64,000 nt of DNA, taken from Melaminivora jejuensis (GTDB taxonomy: Bacteria > Pseudomonadota > Gammaproteobacteria > Burkholderiales > Burkholderiaceae_C). A program made the translations under genes and the position numbers. The notes beneath the pieces are model-generated. The model searched no databases and was not told the DNA's origin. It worked only from the letters and a program-made list of their open reading frames with translations. The DNA is taken from NCBI RefSeq assembly GCF_017811175.1, contig NZ_JACWIJ010000002.1:3100001-3164000 (forward strand), given 5' to 3'. Below are positions 45,514 through 56,800 of this stretch, piece after piece; positions within the stretch are counted from its first letter, which is position 1, and each line of letters begins with the position of its first letter.

Positions 45514-47754
45514 TCAGCCGGGCGGCACCCCCTGCCCGAGCACCTTGTCCAGCACCTCCTGCAGCACCTGTACCAGCAGGGCCGGCAGCGCCTCGGCCTC
45601 GGACGCTGGCGTGTGCAGGGCGGCGCGCAGGGCCGGCCAGCGGGCGTCGAGGGCGGCGTCCAGCGCGGCGGGCCAGCGGGCGGCCAGGGCCTGCAGCGCC
45701 GGCGGCGCCAGGCGCGCCTGGTGGGTCAGCAGCAGATACAGCAGGCAGGCGGCCTGGACGCTGGCGCGCAACGCGTCGGCAGTGCTGGCCGGATCGGTGC
45801 CGGGCGCTGCGGTGGTGATGGCAGCGGCGGCGGCATCGGGCAGGGCGGGGCGGCGCGTGCGGCCCTGCAGCGTCCAGGCCGCCGTGCCGCCCAGCAGCGC
45901 GCCCAGGGCGGTGCCGGCGCCCAGCGTCAGCCCGCCCAGGCCCAGGTCGAGTAGGGCGCCGGCCTTGGCCCCGGCGGCAGCGCCGGCAGCCGCGCCGGCA
46001 GAGGTGCCGACCACGGCGCGCAGCGGATCGCCTGCACTGCGGCTGGCGCCAGCCGCCGAGGCGTCCGGGGCGGGCGTGCCGGCTGCCACGGCGCCGGCAG
46101 TCGGCGCCGCCGGCAGCGTTGCCGGCAGGGCCGCCGGCAGCGCGGTATCCGGGTGCAGGGCGTGCAACACGCACAGCTCGGCCTGCAATTGCCTCAACTG
46201 CTGCATCTCCTGCGATTGCTGTGGCTGTGCCGGCCCGGCTGGGGCTGTGCCGTCGCCCGCCCCGGCTGCCTTGACCTCCTGCGCAGCGCCGGTCGGCATC
46301 GCCTCGGTCGGGACGGCGGCACAGGCGCGCAGATGCCGGGCCAGCAGTTGCGCCGCCTGCCGTAGCCGCAGCCGGTTGCCTTCCTGCCAGGCGGCGGCCA
46401 GGCGCTGCAGCGCAGCCGTGTGGCGCGGCAGCACGCCGATCAGGCGCTCGGGCAGCAGCGGCTCCAGCGGCCAACTGGCGCCCCACTCGTCCCAGGGCAG
46501 GGCCAGCGCCGGCGCCTTCTGCCAGGCAGGGGGCCAGTGCCCGGGCGCCGGCGTGGCCCAGGGCAGCAGCACGGCATCGACCGGCAGCAGCCGGCCCTCC
46601 ACGTCGCCGGGCAACACGGCGCGCAGCGTGTCCGCCAGCGCCGTGCCGGTGGCGTCCCGGTGCAGCGCCAGCACGGCCAGCAGCGCCGCGCCCTGGCGCT
46701 CGCCGGCGCCGACCACGCCCAGCACCAGCTCGGTGGGCAGGGCCGCGCGCAGGCCGTCGAAGGCCGCAGCGTCCAGGTCGAGCCGGCACTGGCGCGCCAG
46801 CCGCGCCTCGCGCCAGCGCGCCCCGCCGGCCAGGGCCAGGCGCGGCAGCACCACCACCAGCGCCAGCAGGCCGACGTACATCCAGACCCAGCGCCCGCCC
46901 GCCGTGCCGGTGCCGGCGAAGTCCTGCGCGGCGGCGATCTCGGCCAGCGAGAACGGCTCCAGCCCCAGCACCGTGAGCGGCGCAAACAGCACGCGGGCGA
47001 TGGCGTGTACCTGCGCGGCGTCCAGGAAGGTGCTCTCCCAGCCGAACTGGTAGCGCACCACCAGCCCGCGCAGCAGCAGCGACAGCGCCAGCCCGGCGCC
47101 CCAGGCGGCGGCGCACAGGTGCAGCGTGCGGCTGAGGCGCGCGCCCTGCAGCGCCGGCGTGGCGGCCAGCCAGCGGGCGTGGAAGTCCGCCGCGATGCGT
47201 GCCGCCAGGCCGCGCCCGCTGCCGGGCAGGCGCGCCAGGGCGGCGTGCAGCCAGCGCTGCGGCAGTGCGCCTGCAGCGCCTGCACCGGGCCGCCCGCGCA
47301 GCAGGGCGCGGCCCAGCAGGCTGGCGTACATGAGCAGATTCCACCCCAGCACCAGCAGCAGCGGCGGCGACAGCAGATCGACCCGGTGCGCGTTGGCCAC
47401 GCGGTCTGCCGCCAGGCCCAGCGCCAGGGCGATCAGCGGCAGCGCCCGCATCAGCCAGCGCCCGCGCGCGTCGCCGGCGTGCAGTGCGGCGATGGCGCCT
47501 TCGCGGCCAGCGGCGCGCTGCACCACGGCGGCGCTGTGCGCCAGCAGCACGTCGGCCAGCCGGGGCCGGGCCACGCCGCGCGCCTGGGCGCCAGCCAGGG
47601 CGGCTTGCAGCGCCGCTGCGCGCTCGGGGGCGCTGACCAGCGTCTGGGCGCGATCGACCTGCTCGATGGCCTGGGCCAGCAGCACCTCGCGCAGCGGCGC
47701 TTCGGGCAGCATCAGCACGCCTTCGCCAGTGGAATGGAGTGCTTCGTTATTCAT
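45514..47754 (-). CDS. DUF2868-like membrane protein with DUF3482-like C-terminus
   Basis: 746 aa. The N-terminal half has membrane helices (ALPLIALALGLAADRVANAH; LLLVLGWNLLMYASLLGRAL; AAAWGAGLALSLLLRGLVV; WVWMYVGLLALVVVLPRLAL) and the segment VRYQFGWESTFLDAAQVHAI that I associate with DUF2868. The C-terminal part (AGALLDLGLGGLTLGAGTA, a glycine-zipper hairpin) resembles the end of DUF3482 proteins, usually a separate adjacent GTPase gene; the P-loop domain of DUF3482 is missing. Start ATG 47754 falls in the end of a repeat copy; ATG 47712 (MLPEAPLREV) may be original. Role unknown. Confidence 0.72.
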   Translation of the reverse strand: MNNEALHSTGEGVLMLPEAPLREVLLAQAIEQVDRAQTLVSAPERAAALQAALAGAQARGVARPRLADVLLAHSAAVVQRAAGREGAIAALHAGDARGRWLMRALPLIALALGLAADRVANAHRVDLLSPPLLLVLGWNLLMYASLLGRALLRGRPGAGAAGALPQRWLHAALARLPGSGRGLAARIAADFHARWLAATPALQGARLSRTLHLCAAAWGAGLALSLLLRGLVVRYQFGWESTFLDAAQVHAIARVLFAPLTVLGLEPFSLAEIAAAQDFAGTGTAGGRWVWMYVGLLALVVVLPRLALAGGARWREARLARQCRLDLDAAAFDGLRAALPTELVLGVVGAGERQGAALLAVLALHRDATGTALADTLRAVLPGDVEGRLLPVDAVLLPWATPAPGHWPPAWQKAPALALPWDEWGASWPLEPLLPERLIGVLPRHTAALQRLAAAWQEGNRLRLRQAAQLLARHLRACAAVPTEAMPTGAAQEVKAAGAGDGTAPAGPAQPQQSQEMQQLRQLQAELCVLHALHPDTALPAALPATLPAAPTAGAVAAGTPAPDASAAGASRSAGDPLRAVVGTSAGAAAGAAAGAKAGALLDLGLGGLTLGAGTALGALLGGTAAWTLQGRTRRPALPDAAAAAITTAAPGTDPASTADALRASVQAACLLYLLLTHQARLAPPALQALAARWPAALDAALDARWPALRAALHTPASEAEALPALLVQVLQEVLDKVLGQGVPPG

Positions 47755-47808
47755 AGCTGTCAGCGCTTGCTAGGTAAGGGTTTAAGGCCGATTTTGTATA
47801 TTTTTAGC
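47752..47808 (+). repeat. 50-bp interspersed repeat, copy 11
   Basis: CATAGCTGTCAGCGCTTGC..GGTAAGGGTTTAAGGCCGATTTTG. Its CAT is the complement of the ATG used as start of the DUF2868-like gene. Confidence 0.85.
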
Positions 47809-47890
47809 TGAGAAAAGCGACCGGCCCCGGCCCGGCCGCGCCCCATGTCCCACGCACCACGCCCAGCCTCCCACAGCCGCGCGCACGCTC

Positions 47891-49081
47891 CTATCGCAGC
47901 GGGGCGTTGCGGGGCCACAGCGCCCACAGCCGCAGGCCCTGCTTGAGGCGCCCGGCGACGTCGCCCGCCTGCTCGCCCCAGCCGGTGAAGTAGTCCGCGC
48001 GCACTGCGCCGACGATGGCGCTGCCCGTGTCCTGCGCCAGCACCAGGCGCGACAGCTGCACCGCGCTGCCGCTGGAGGCCAGCCAGACCGGCGTGCCGTA
48101 GGGGATGCTGGCGCGATCCACGGCGATCGAGCGCCCGGGCGTCAGCGGCACGCCCTGCGCGCCGCGCGGGCCGAAAGCGGCGTCCAGCGGCTCCAGCGGC
48201 TCCTCGCGGAAGAACACGTAGCGCGGGTTGGCCCACAGCATTTCCTGCACCCGCTGCGGGTTGGCCTGCGTCCAGGCGCTGATGCCTGGCCAGGTGGCGT
48301 CGCGCACCAGGCCCTGGTCGAGCAGCCAGCGGCCCACGCTCTTGTAGGGGTGGTCGTTGGTGCCGGCATAGGCCAGGCGCACCAGGCGCGTGCTGCCGTC
48401 GGCCTCGCGCACCAGCAGCCGCCCCGAGCCCTGGATGTGCAGCACCAGGGCCGCCACCGGGTCGCGCACCCAGGCGATGGCCCGGCCCATGAGCTGGGCG
48501 CGCGCCTCGGGCAGGGTATCGATCTGCTGGCGTGTGTACCAGGGCCGGCGCGTGGCCAGATCGGCCGGCGCGCGGTACAGCGGCACGTCAAAGCCGTTGC
48601 CCGGGGTGCGCGAAGCCTCCAGGAAAGGCTCGAAGTAGCCGGTCAGCAGGCCATCGACGGCGCCGTCCAGAGCCTCGATGCGATAGGGCTGCAGGCGCTC
48701 GACCATCCAGGCGCGTTGCTCGGCATCGCTGGCAATGGACAGGCGGCGCACCTCGCCGCACAGCGGGGCGAAGACCGGCGGCGGACGCTCGCAGCTGCGC
48801 AGCCAGGCGTTCCAGGCCTCGTGCAGGCTGTCGGTCTCGAAGCCGGGCAGCTCGTTCCACGAGGCCGGCACCCAGCGGCTCTTGCTGACCGGGGGCTGGC
48901 CGGTCAGGGGGCCGCTGGGGCCGGGCGCGCTGGTGGGCGCGGCAGACGGTGCCGACGGTGCGCCTGCCGCCGGGCGCAGCGGTGGCACGGCAGCGGGCGG
49001 CGCTGGTGGCCGGCTTGAGCAGGCGGCCAGCATTCCTACAATCGCTGCGGTCGCAGCCAGGCGCAGGAGACGGGATTTCAT
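47891..49081 (-). CDS. mltA: Membrane-bound lytic murein transglycosylase A
   Basis: 396 aa outer-membrane lipoprotein cleaving glycan strands to 1,6-anhydro-muropeptides. The signal peptide MKSRLLRLAATAAIVGMLAAC ends in a lipobox LAAC. The MltA domain includes GLLTGYFEPFLEASR, PVAALVLHIQGSGRLL and YAGTNDHPYKSVGRWL; the 3D domain at the end has VLAQDTGSAIVGAVRADYFTG with the catalytic Asp. Start ATG 49081. It is divergent from a small ORF and the OmpA-like gene. Confidence 0.95.
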   Translation of the reverse strand: MKSRLLRLAATAAIVGMLAACSSRPPAPPAAVPPLRPAAGAPSAPSAAPTSAPGPSGPLTGQPPVSKSRWVPASWNELPGFETDSLHEAWNAWLRSCERPPPVFAPLCGEVRRLSIASDAEQRAWMVERLQPYRIEALDGAVDGLLTGYFEPFLEASRTPGNGFDVPLYRAPADLATRRPWYTRQQIDTLPEARAQLMGRAIAWVRDPVAALVLHIQGSGRLLVREADGSTRLVRLAYAGTNDHPYKSVGRWLLDQGLVRDATWPGISAWTQANPQRVQEMLWANPRYVFFREEPLEPLDAAFGPRGAQGVPLTPGRSIAVDRASIPYGTPVWLASSGSAVQLSRLVLAQDTGSAIVGAVRADYFTGWGEQAGDVAGRLKQGLRLWALWPRNAPLR

Positions 49082-49193
49082 CAGGAGCTGGCGGTGGGTG
49101 GCAGCCTCCCCCGTGCGAGGGGTGGCTGGTGCTTTGATGGGGCAGGGGGACGACCTCCCCCGGATTCGTCCCGAGAGGGGCGTGGATTGGAAC

Positions 49194-49586
49194 ATGGGAC
49201 TGATTTTGCTTGAAGCCCTGCTGGCACTGGTGCTGCTGCTGGCCATCGTCTGGTGGACTATGTTCGCCGGCAGGAAGCGCGGCGAGTTGCCCGATGCCGT
49301 GGGCGACGCCGCCGCCGAGGTTGGCACCGACCCCAGCCGCGCCCCCGCCCTGATGCCGCGCAGGCAGCAGCGCCCGCGGCGCCCGCCCCGTCGGGGCCGC
49401 GCGAGTGACGCCGCACGCCACCCGCCCGGCCCGCCGCAGCCCGGGCTGACATTTGTTTGCAGGCCCTGGCGCCGGGCCTGCCAGCCGTCCTACATCATGG
49501 GGCGAACGCCCCGGCTACGCTGCCCGGCACTGCTTTTTCCGTCCTTTTCTTTCATGTCGCCCCATGCGGGCAGCAAGGAGCTTTTC
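49194..49586 (+). other. Small membrane ORF running open into the OmpA-like gene
   Basis: The N-terminus MGLILLEALLALVLLLAIVWW..FAGRKRGELPD has the look of a genuine small inner-membrane protein. After about 45 codons the sequence becomes Arg/Pro-rich and not protein-like, with no stop before the OmpA-like start at 49587, with which it is in frame. A lost stop or a frameshift near 49310 is possible. It lies between divergent mltA and the OmpA gene. Confidence 0.4.
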
Positions 49587-50231
49587 ATGCGCAAGCCATT
49601 CGTTGTCGCCAGCCTGTCGCTGGCCCTGTTTGCCGTCGGCTGTGCCGACATGACCGACACCCAGCGCCGCACCGCCATGGGGGCCGGCGCGGGCGCCCTG
49701 GGCGGCGCCGCCATCGGTGCCGTGACCGGAGGCCATGCCGGCACCGGTGCCGTGATCGGCGCCGGCGTGGGCGCCCTGGGCACCTACATCTGGTCGCAGC
49801 GCATGGAGCGCCAGCGCCAGGACATGCAGGCCGTCACCCAGGGCACGGGCGTGGTGGTGACGCAGACGCCGGACAACCAGCTCAAGCTGGACATCCCCAG
49901 CGACATCTCGTTTGCCGTCAACCGCGCCGATGTCGAGCCCAACTTCCGCCCCATCCTGGATCGCTTCGCCGAAGGCCTGCGCGCCAACCCCAATGCCGAC
50001 GTGCGCATCATCGGCCACACCGATTCGACCGGCACCGACGCCATCAACAACCCGCTGTCCATCGAGCGCGCCGCCAGCGTGCGCAACTACCTGACGGCGC
50101 GTGGCGTGAGCGGCGCGCGGATCTATGTCGATGGCCGTGGCTCGCGCGAGCCGATCGCCAGCAACAACACCGCCGATGGCCGGGCGCGCAACCGCCGCGT
50201 GGAAATCTACATGGGCGAACGCCAGGGGTGA
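49587..50231 (+). CDS. OmpA-family lipoprotein (YiaD-like)
   Basis: 214 aa. Signal and lipobox: KPFVVASLSLALFAVGC. A glycine-zipper region (GAGAGALGGAAIGAVTGGHAG, about 34-60) precedes the C-terminal OmpA domain with ISFAVNRADVEPNFRPIL, IIGHTDSTGTDAINN and GRARNRRVEIYM, which binds diaminopimelate in peptidoglycan through conserved Asp and Arg. ATG 49587 is preceded by AAGGAG. The 3' end overlaps the convergent response-regulator gene by 25 bp. Confidence 0.93.
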   Translation: MRKPFVVASLSLALFAVGCADMTDTQRRTAMGAGAGALGGAAIGAVTGGHAGTGAVIGAGVGALGTYIWSQRMERQRQDMQAVTQGTGVVVTQTPDNQLKLDIPSDISFAVNRADVEPNFRPILDRFAEGLRANPNADVRIIGHTDSTGTDAINNPLSIERAASVRNYLTARGVSGARIYVDGRGSREPIASNNTADGRARNRRVEIYMGERQG

Positions 50232-50917
50232 GGTTGAGCGTCTGGCGCTGAGCGTTGGGCGGTCGTGTTCCCGCTCAGCCGCCCCCGCCCCGCCGGGCGC
50301 AGCAAATTGGCCAGCTCCACCGCCGAGCGCACCTGCATCTTGTCGAACACGCGCGCGCGATGCACCTCCACCGTGCGCACGCTGATGGCCAGCTGGTCGG
50401 CAATCAGCTTGTTGGGCAGGCCGCCCACGACCAGGCGCATCACGTCGCGCTCGCGTTCGGTGAGTTCGCGCAGGCGCTGCTCCAGGTGCTGCTGCTCGCG
50501 CCACTGGGCCAGATGGGCGGCGGAGGCCTGCAGCGCCGCCTGGATGCGATCGACCAGCAGGTTGTCGGAAAACGGCTTTTCACAGAAATCGAAGGCGCCG
50601 CGCTTGACGCTGGCCACGGCAGTGGGCACGTTGGCATGGCCGGTCAGGAAGATGACCGGCATGGCGGCAGTCTCGCCGCGCTCGACCAAGCGGTCGAACA
50701 GCGCCAGCCCGCTCATGCCGGGCATACGCACATCCAGCAGCAGGCAGGCTGCCTGGCGTTGATGCACGCCGCGTGCCATGCGATCGGCCAGCATCAGCTC
50801 GAAAGCCTCGGCGCTGGCGAACGATTCGCTCAGCACGCGGCGCGAGCGCAGCAGCCAGGCCAGGGCCTGGCGCACTTCGGCGTCGTCATCGACGATGTAA
50901 ACGGTGGCGGTATCCAT
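50207..50917 (-). CDS. LuxR/FixJ-type response regulator
   Basis: 236 aa. Receiver with DDD pocket (VYIVDDDAEV), phosphoacceptor Asp62 in LLLDVRMPGMSGL, Thr in IFLTGHANV and Lys in CEKPF; then a LuxR-type HTH with LTERERDVMRLVVGGLPNKLIADQLAISVRTVEVHRA. Cognate kinase is upstream on the same strand (7-bp gap). Probably activates transport or nitrogen genes; target not seen. Confidence 0.95.
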   Translation of the reverse strand: MDTATVYIVDDDAEVRQALAWLLRSRRVLSESFASAEAFELMLADRMARGVHQRQAACLLLDVRMPGMSGLALFDRLVERGETAAMPVIFLTGHANVPTAVASVKRGAFDFCEKPFSDNLLVDRIQAALQASAAHLAQWREQQHLEQRLRELTERERDVMRLVVGGLPNKLIADQLAISVRTVEVHRARVFDKMQVRSAVELANLLRPAGRGRLSGNTTAQRSAPDAQPHPWRSPM

Positions 50918-50924
50918 GGGGCAT

Positions 50925-53014
50925 TCAGATGGTGGGGCCGGCTGCCGGCGCGGCAGGCAAGGTGAAGACGAACAACGTACCACGCCCCTGGCGCGCGCTG
51001 TGGCCCAGGTGCCCGCCGTGCTGCTCGACCACCGTGCGGCACAGGCTCAGGCCCAGGCCCATGCCCTCGGCGCGCGTGGTGTAGAGCGGCGTGAACAGGC
51101 GTTGCGCCACCTCCTGGTCGATGCCGCAGCCGTTGTCGGCCACGCCGAACTCCAGCCAGCGCTGCATGGCCTCGCCAGTGCGGCAGCGCACGCGCAGCTC
51201 CAGCAGCGGCGTGCCGCCCGGCGGCGGCGCGTCCATGGCCTGCAGGGCGTTGCGCGTCAGGTTCAGCAGCACCTGCTCGACCATGGTGCGGTCGCACAGG
51301 GCGTCGGGCAGGCCGGCGGCAATGTCCAGTTCAACCTGGATGCCCAGCTTGCGTGCCTGCAGGCGCACGATGGGCAGCACGGCGTCCAGCAAGTCCTGCG
51401 CGGCCACGGCCTCGCGCGTGTGCGCGCGTCGGCGCACGAAGTCATGCACGCTCTTGATGACGCGCCCGGCGCGCTCGGCCTGCTGGGCGATGCGCTGCAC
51501 GGCGAGCTGCACCTCGGCCAAGTCCTGTGGCTCGGGCAGGCCGGCGCCGGGCGCTGGCTGCAGCAGGTTCAGCGAGCCGCTGGCGTAGCTGGCGATGGCC
51601 GCCAGTGGCTGGTTCAGTTCGTGGCTGAGCAGCGAGGCCATCTCGCCCACAGCGGCCAGGCGCGCTGTGGCCTGCAGCCGCTCGTGCGTGGTGCGCGACA
51701 GCTCCTCGGCGCGGCGCTGCTCGCTCACGTCCAGGATGGAGCCCATCCAGCCGGTGTGCAGCCCCCGGGCGTTGATCAGCGGCGATTCATAGACCATGAC
51801 CGGAAAGCGCGTGCCGTCACGGCGCATGAAGACCGATTCGTAGCCCTGCTGCGACGGACTGGTGTGCGCGGCCATGCGCCAGACTTGGCGCGCGGTGTAT
51901 GCGTCGGCATGTTCGGGTGGCCAGTAGGGCAGGGGTGCGGCCTGGCCGACGATCTCGCTGGCGTCCAGGCCCACCATGGCGCAGAAGGCCCGGTTCACAT
52001 AGGTCACGCGGCCCTGCAGGTCGCGTGCGCGCAGGCCGGTCACCAGCGAGTCCTCCATGGCCTTGGCAAACGACAGCGCCTCGGCCAGGTCGCGCTCGGC
52101 GCGCAGGCGCCGGCGCGTGTCGCGCACCAGCACCCCCAGCACCGACACCAGCGCGATCGACATGGCTGTGACCAGGGCCGGGAGCACGTTGGGGAAGGTA
52201 CTGGGTGCGGCGTGCCAGCCGTCCAGGCGCAGCACCAGCGTGCTGCCTGGCAGGTCGAACAGCGACCGTGCGGAGAACATGCGCGAGCCGCGCCGCTGCG
52301 CCGCCAGCAGCGCCAGGCGCGTGCCGTCGGTCTCGGTGAAGGACGCCTCCTGGGTGTGCGTCAGCTGTGGCGCGACGACCTCGCTCAGGAGCTTTTGCAG
52401 CGAGTACGTGGCGACCAGAAAGCCATGCACGCGCCCGGCCTGGATCAGCGGCAGGCATAGCTCCATCAACTCGGCGCCGCCGCCGTCCGGCAGGGGCTGG
52501 AAGTAGGTGCTGGAGTAGGCCGCGCCCACGAGGCGGCGGGCGTTGGCGCAGGCCAGCGCAGTCTCGGAGTGCGCCGCGCTGTGGTCGGGTGCGGTCTGCG
52601 GCATGGCCTGCCAGGGCGAGAGCACCTGCGCCAGTGGCTGCAGCCGGGTGTTCAGCCACTGCAGGCGCATGATGTCGCGGTGCTGGCTGAGCAACTCGCC
52701 GGCGCGGCCCTCCCAGGCCAGCAGTGCCGCGCTGTCTGTGGGCAGGGCGCGCAGTTCCTGTTCGTTGCGCGCCAGGGCGTTGCGCAGCTCGGCCACCACG
52801 TCGGCGGCGTCGCGCTCCAGCCGATCCTGCACCTGGCTGGCCTCGTAGCGCCCGGCCAGCCAGACCAGGGTGACGAGCACGCCAGCCACCAGCGCACCCA
52901 GCAAGGCCCACAGCGACCAGCGCCGCCAGGCGCCCAGCCAGCGCCGGGGCAGGCGCGCCAAGTGCGCCATCAGGCGGGCCGGGTGGCGGCGCTGCAGCAG
53001 CGCGGCAGGCGAAG

Positions 53015-53018
<4 letters not shown>
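50925..53018 (-). CDS. PAS-containing sensor histidine kinase, DctB/FixL type
   Basis: 697 aa. Membrane helix (LWALLGALVAGVLVTLVWLAG), a long periplasmic sensor region (about 60-290), a second helix (VLPALVTAMSIALVSVLGVLV), a PAS domain with VTYVNRAFCAMVGLDASEIVG, then the phosphoacceptor His in ASLLSHELNQPLAAI and an ATPase domain with VLLNLTRNALQAM, VADNGCGID and GMGLGLSLCRTV. GTG 53018 overlaps the amidase stop (GTGA), so it is coupled; ATG 52970 (MAHLARL) is the alternative start. Third gene of yhdP-nit-kinase-regulator. Confidence 0.92.
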
Positions 53019-53826
<808 letters not shown>

Positions 53827-53830
<4 letters not shown>

Positions 53831-56800
53831 GGTTTGCTCTCCTTGGGGGACGTTGGGCTGGCCGGGCCGAGCAGGCTGCGCGGCAGGCGCTGCACGCGCG
53901 GCTCGTCCCAGGTGCCGTCGATGCGGAACTCCTGCGTCGCCGCCTGCATCAGCGGGCCGCGCAGAAAGACCTGGGCCAGAAAGCTGCTCAGGCCGATGAC
54001 CGGGTTGATGGCGGTGGCCACCAGCGAGGCCGTCATGGCGTTGATCTCGGGCACGACCACGACGTGCAGCTCCTGCGTCTCGCGCTCGATGTCGGCGCGG
54101 CCCTCCATCAGCACGGCGGCGTTCACGCCCTTCATCTGCAGATTGTTGCTGGCGGCCACGCCGCGCTCGATTTGCACGTCGCCGCGCACGAAGTCGAAGG
54201 CAAAGCCCTGGCTGAACACGTCGCGGAAATCCAGCGACAGGCGGCGCGGCAGCGATTGCAGGCTGAGTACCGACAGCAGCCTGGCCAGGCCTGGCTCGGC
54301 CCTGAGGAACTGGCCGGACTGCACCTCGATGTGCATCTGGCCGTCCATGGTGCGCCAGTCGGGCGCCAGCGGAGTGCCCAGCCAGCCGAGCCGGCCATCG
54401 ATGCGGCCACGGCCGGCGCGCAGCACGCCCTCCATGCCAAAGCGCGCCAGCAGGGCGCCCGAGTCGCGGATATCGAGCTGGAAATCCAGCGCCGTGCGCC
54501 GCTGCTGCTGGGGTTGCTGCGCGCCAGCCAGCAGCGTCCAGCTGCCGCTGGAAGTCAGCGCCGCCTCGGGCGTCGCCAGATCGAAGCGCGCCAGGCGCCA
54601 TTCGCGCTGACCTTGATCGTTCAGGCGGTTGTGCGCGGCGATCTCCAGGCGCCCCAGGCGGCGCCCGTGCAGCTCGAAGTCCTGCACCACGATGTCCAGC
54701 GCCGGCAGGGTTTCGGGCTGCGGCGCGTCGCTGAGCAAGGCCTCGACCTGCTCCTCGCTGGCTTTGGGCAGCGCCAGCCGGGCCAGGCGGGCGTGCAGCG
54801 TGCCGGCACTGGCCGGGGCATTGGCCGAGGTGCTGGCCGGGGCATATTGCACATAGCCATTGAGTTCGCCGGCGTCGATGTTGGCGCGCCAGGTGCGGCC
54901 CTGCTGCGAGGCGCCGGCCACTACCCGATGCAGCGTGCGACCGCCAGCCGTCAGGCGTGCAGCGCGCAGGCCGACGCTGGTGGGCAGATAGTCCCGGGCG
55001 GTGTCGGTGGCTGCGCTGGCCGGTGACGCCGGCAGGCCGGGCGGCGGCTGCAGCAGGGCCAGCCAGGCGTCGGCATCGAAATCCTCGAACACGGCATTGG
55101 CCACCACGCCCTGTGGCGGCAGCGCCGGCGGGTCGAGCGCTGCCTCGCCCACGGCGATGGCGCCGCGCAGCACGCGCGCGCTGCCGGCCTCGTCCAGCGC
55201 ACGCACATAGGCCAGGTGCGCCAATTGCCCCAGTTCGATGCGCAGCTCGTCGGCCAGCGGTGCGCTGGCCGTGGCGGCGGCCTCGGGCGTCAGGCGGCGC
55301 TGTAGGCGCAGGGGCAGCGCCTCCTGGGCGGCCTTGGCCAGCGGCGGCGGGGCCTGCAGCGCCAGGCCGACCAGGTCGCTGGTCACCAGCAGCTCGGCCT
55401 GGCCCCGGCGCACGCCCAGCACCAGGTTGTAGGCGGCACTGCCGCTGGCGTGGCCGGCCAGGCGTGTCACGGCATCCCACAGGCCGGCGTTGCGCAGACC
55501 CTCGGCGCTGGCCGTGCCCTGGGCGCGCACGCGCACCTGCGCCTCGCCCCCGGGGCGGCGCGCATCCCGCCATCGAGCACCACCGGCCCGCCCAGGGCGC
55601 GGCCCTGCACGCCGGCCAGGGTGAAGCCATCCTCGGTGAATTGCACGCTGCCGCGCGCGCCGGCCACCAGGGGCGACTCGGGCACGAAGCGCACGTCGTT
55701 GCCCTGCAGCTGCACGCTGCCGCGCACGGCGGATCTGGCCAGATCATCGATGGGCAGCGTCAGGCCCAGCGCCAGCTCGGCGCCCCCGCTGGCGCTGGCC
55801 GCATCCAGCGCGCCCTGCGTCAGATCGGCCACGTGCGAGTTGCGCACCAGCGCCAGCATGTCGGCCAGCGGCCCGCGAATCTGGCCATCGACCTCGACCA
55901 CCGGATGCTCCAGGTCGGCAATGCGCGCGCCGGTGCTGTGTACGCGCAATTGCGGCGCGCCGGCCAGCGTGCCGGCAGCGCCCTGCACCCGCATGGACGA
56001 GCCTTCGAAGATCAGCTCGCCGCCCAGGCCCGACAGCGCCGGCCAGGGCCGCTCGCCCGGCTGCTGGGCGCTGGCCGGCACATAGGCGTATTCGACGCCC
56101 CTGACCTGGGCAGCGATGCGGAACTCGCCCTTTTTGCCATCGGAAAATGGGAAGTCCTGCAGACCGCCCTGCACGCGAAACTGCACCCGGCTGGCGCTGC
56201 CGGCGCTGATGGCGTCGCGCACGTAGTGGCGCGCCTCCTGCGGCACGGCCAGCGGCAGGTAGCGGTGTACGCGCGTGGCATCGGCGCGCGTGAGCTGGCC
56301 CGACAGCTCCAGCACGCCCGGCAGGCGCCCATCGCCGCCACCCGCGCCACCCGTGCTGCCCGCGCCGGTATGCCAGGCCAGGCGCGCCTGGCCCTCGGCG
56401 TCGGCGTTGGCAAAGCGCAGGTCGCTGGCCTGTACGCTGATTTGCTCGCCCTCGATCTGCCAGCGCACACTGGCCGACAGGCGCTGCACGGCAACGAGCG
56501 CGTCCTCGAACACGCCGGGCAGGGCCAGGTGGCCATCGCGCATGGCCAGCTGCGCCTGGCCGCCGGCCTGGCTCAGCTCGAACTGCACGTCCGCGCCGGC
56601 CAGGCCCGGCACCTGCGCCGGCCCGCCGTGCGCGGCCAGCGCCAGGCCGCGCACCTGCGCGCGCACCTGGTAGTCGCGCGGTGCCTGCAGCGGCCCGTGC
56701 CACTGCGCCGCCAGGCCTTCGACCTGGCCCGCCGGCGCATAGGTCGCCAGCGCCCGGTGCAGCGCCTCGCCCAGCGGCAGGCGCGCCGCCAGCTGGGCCA

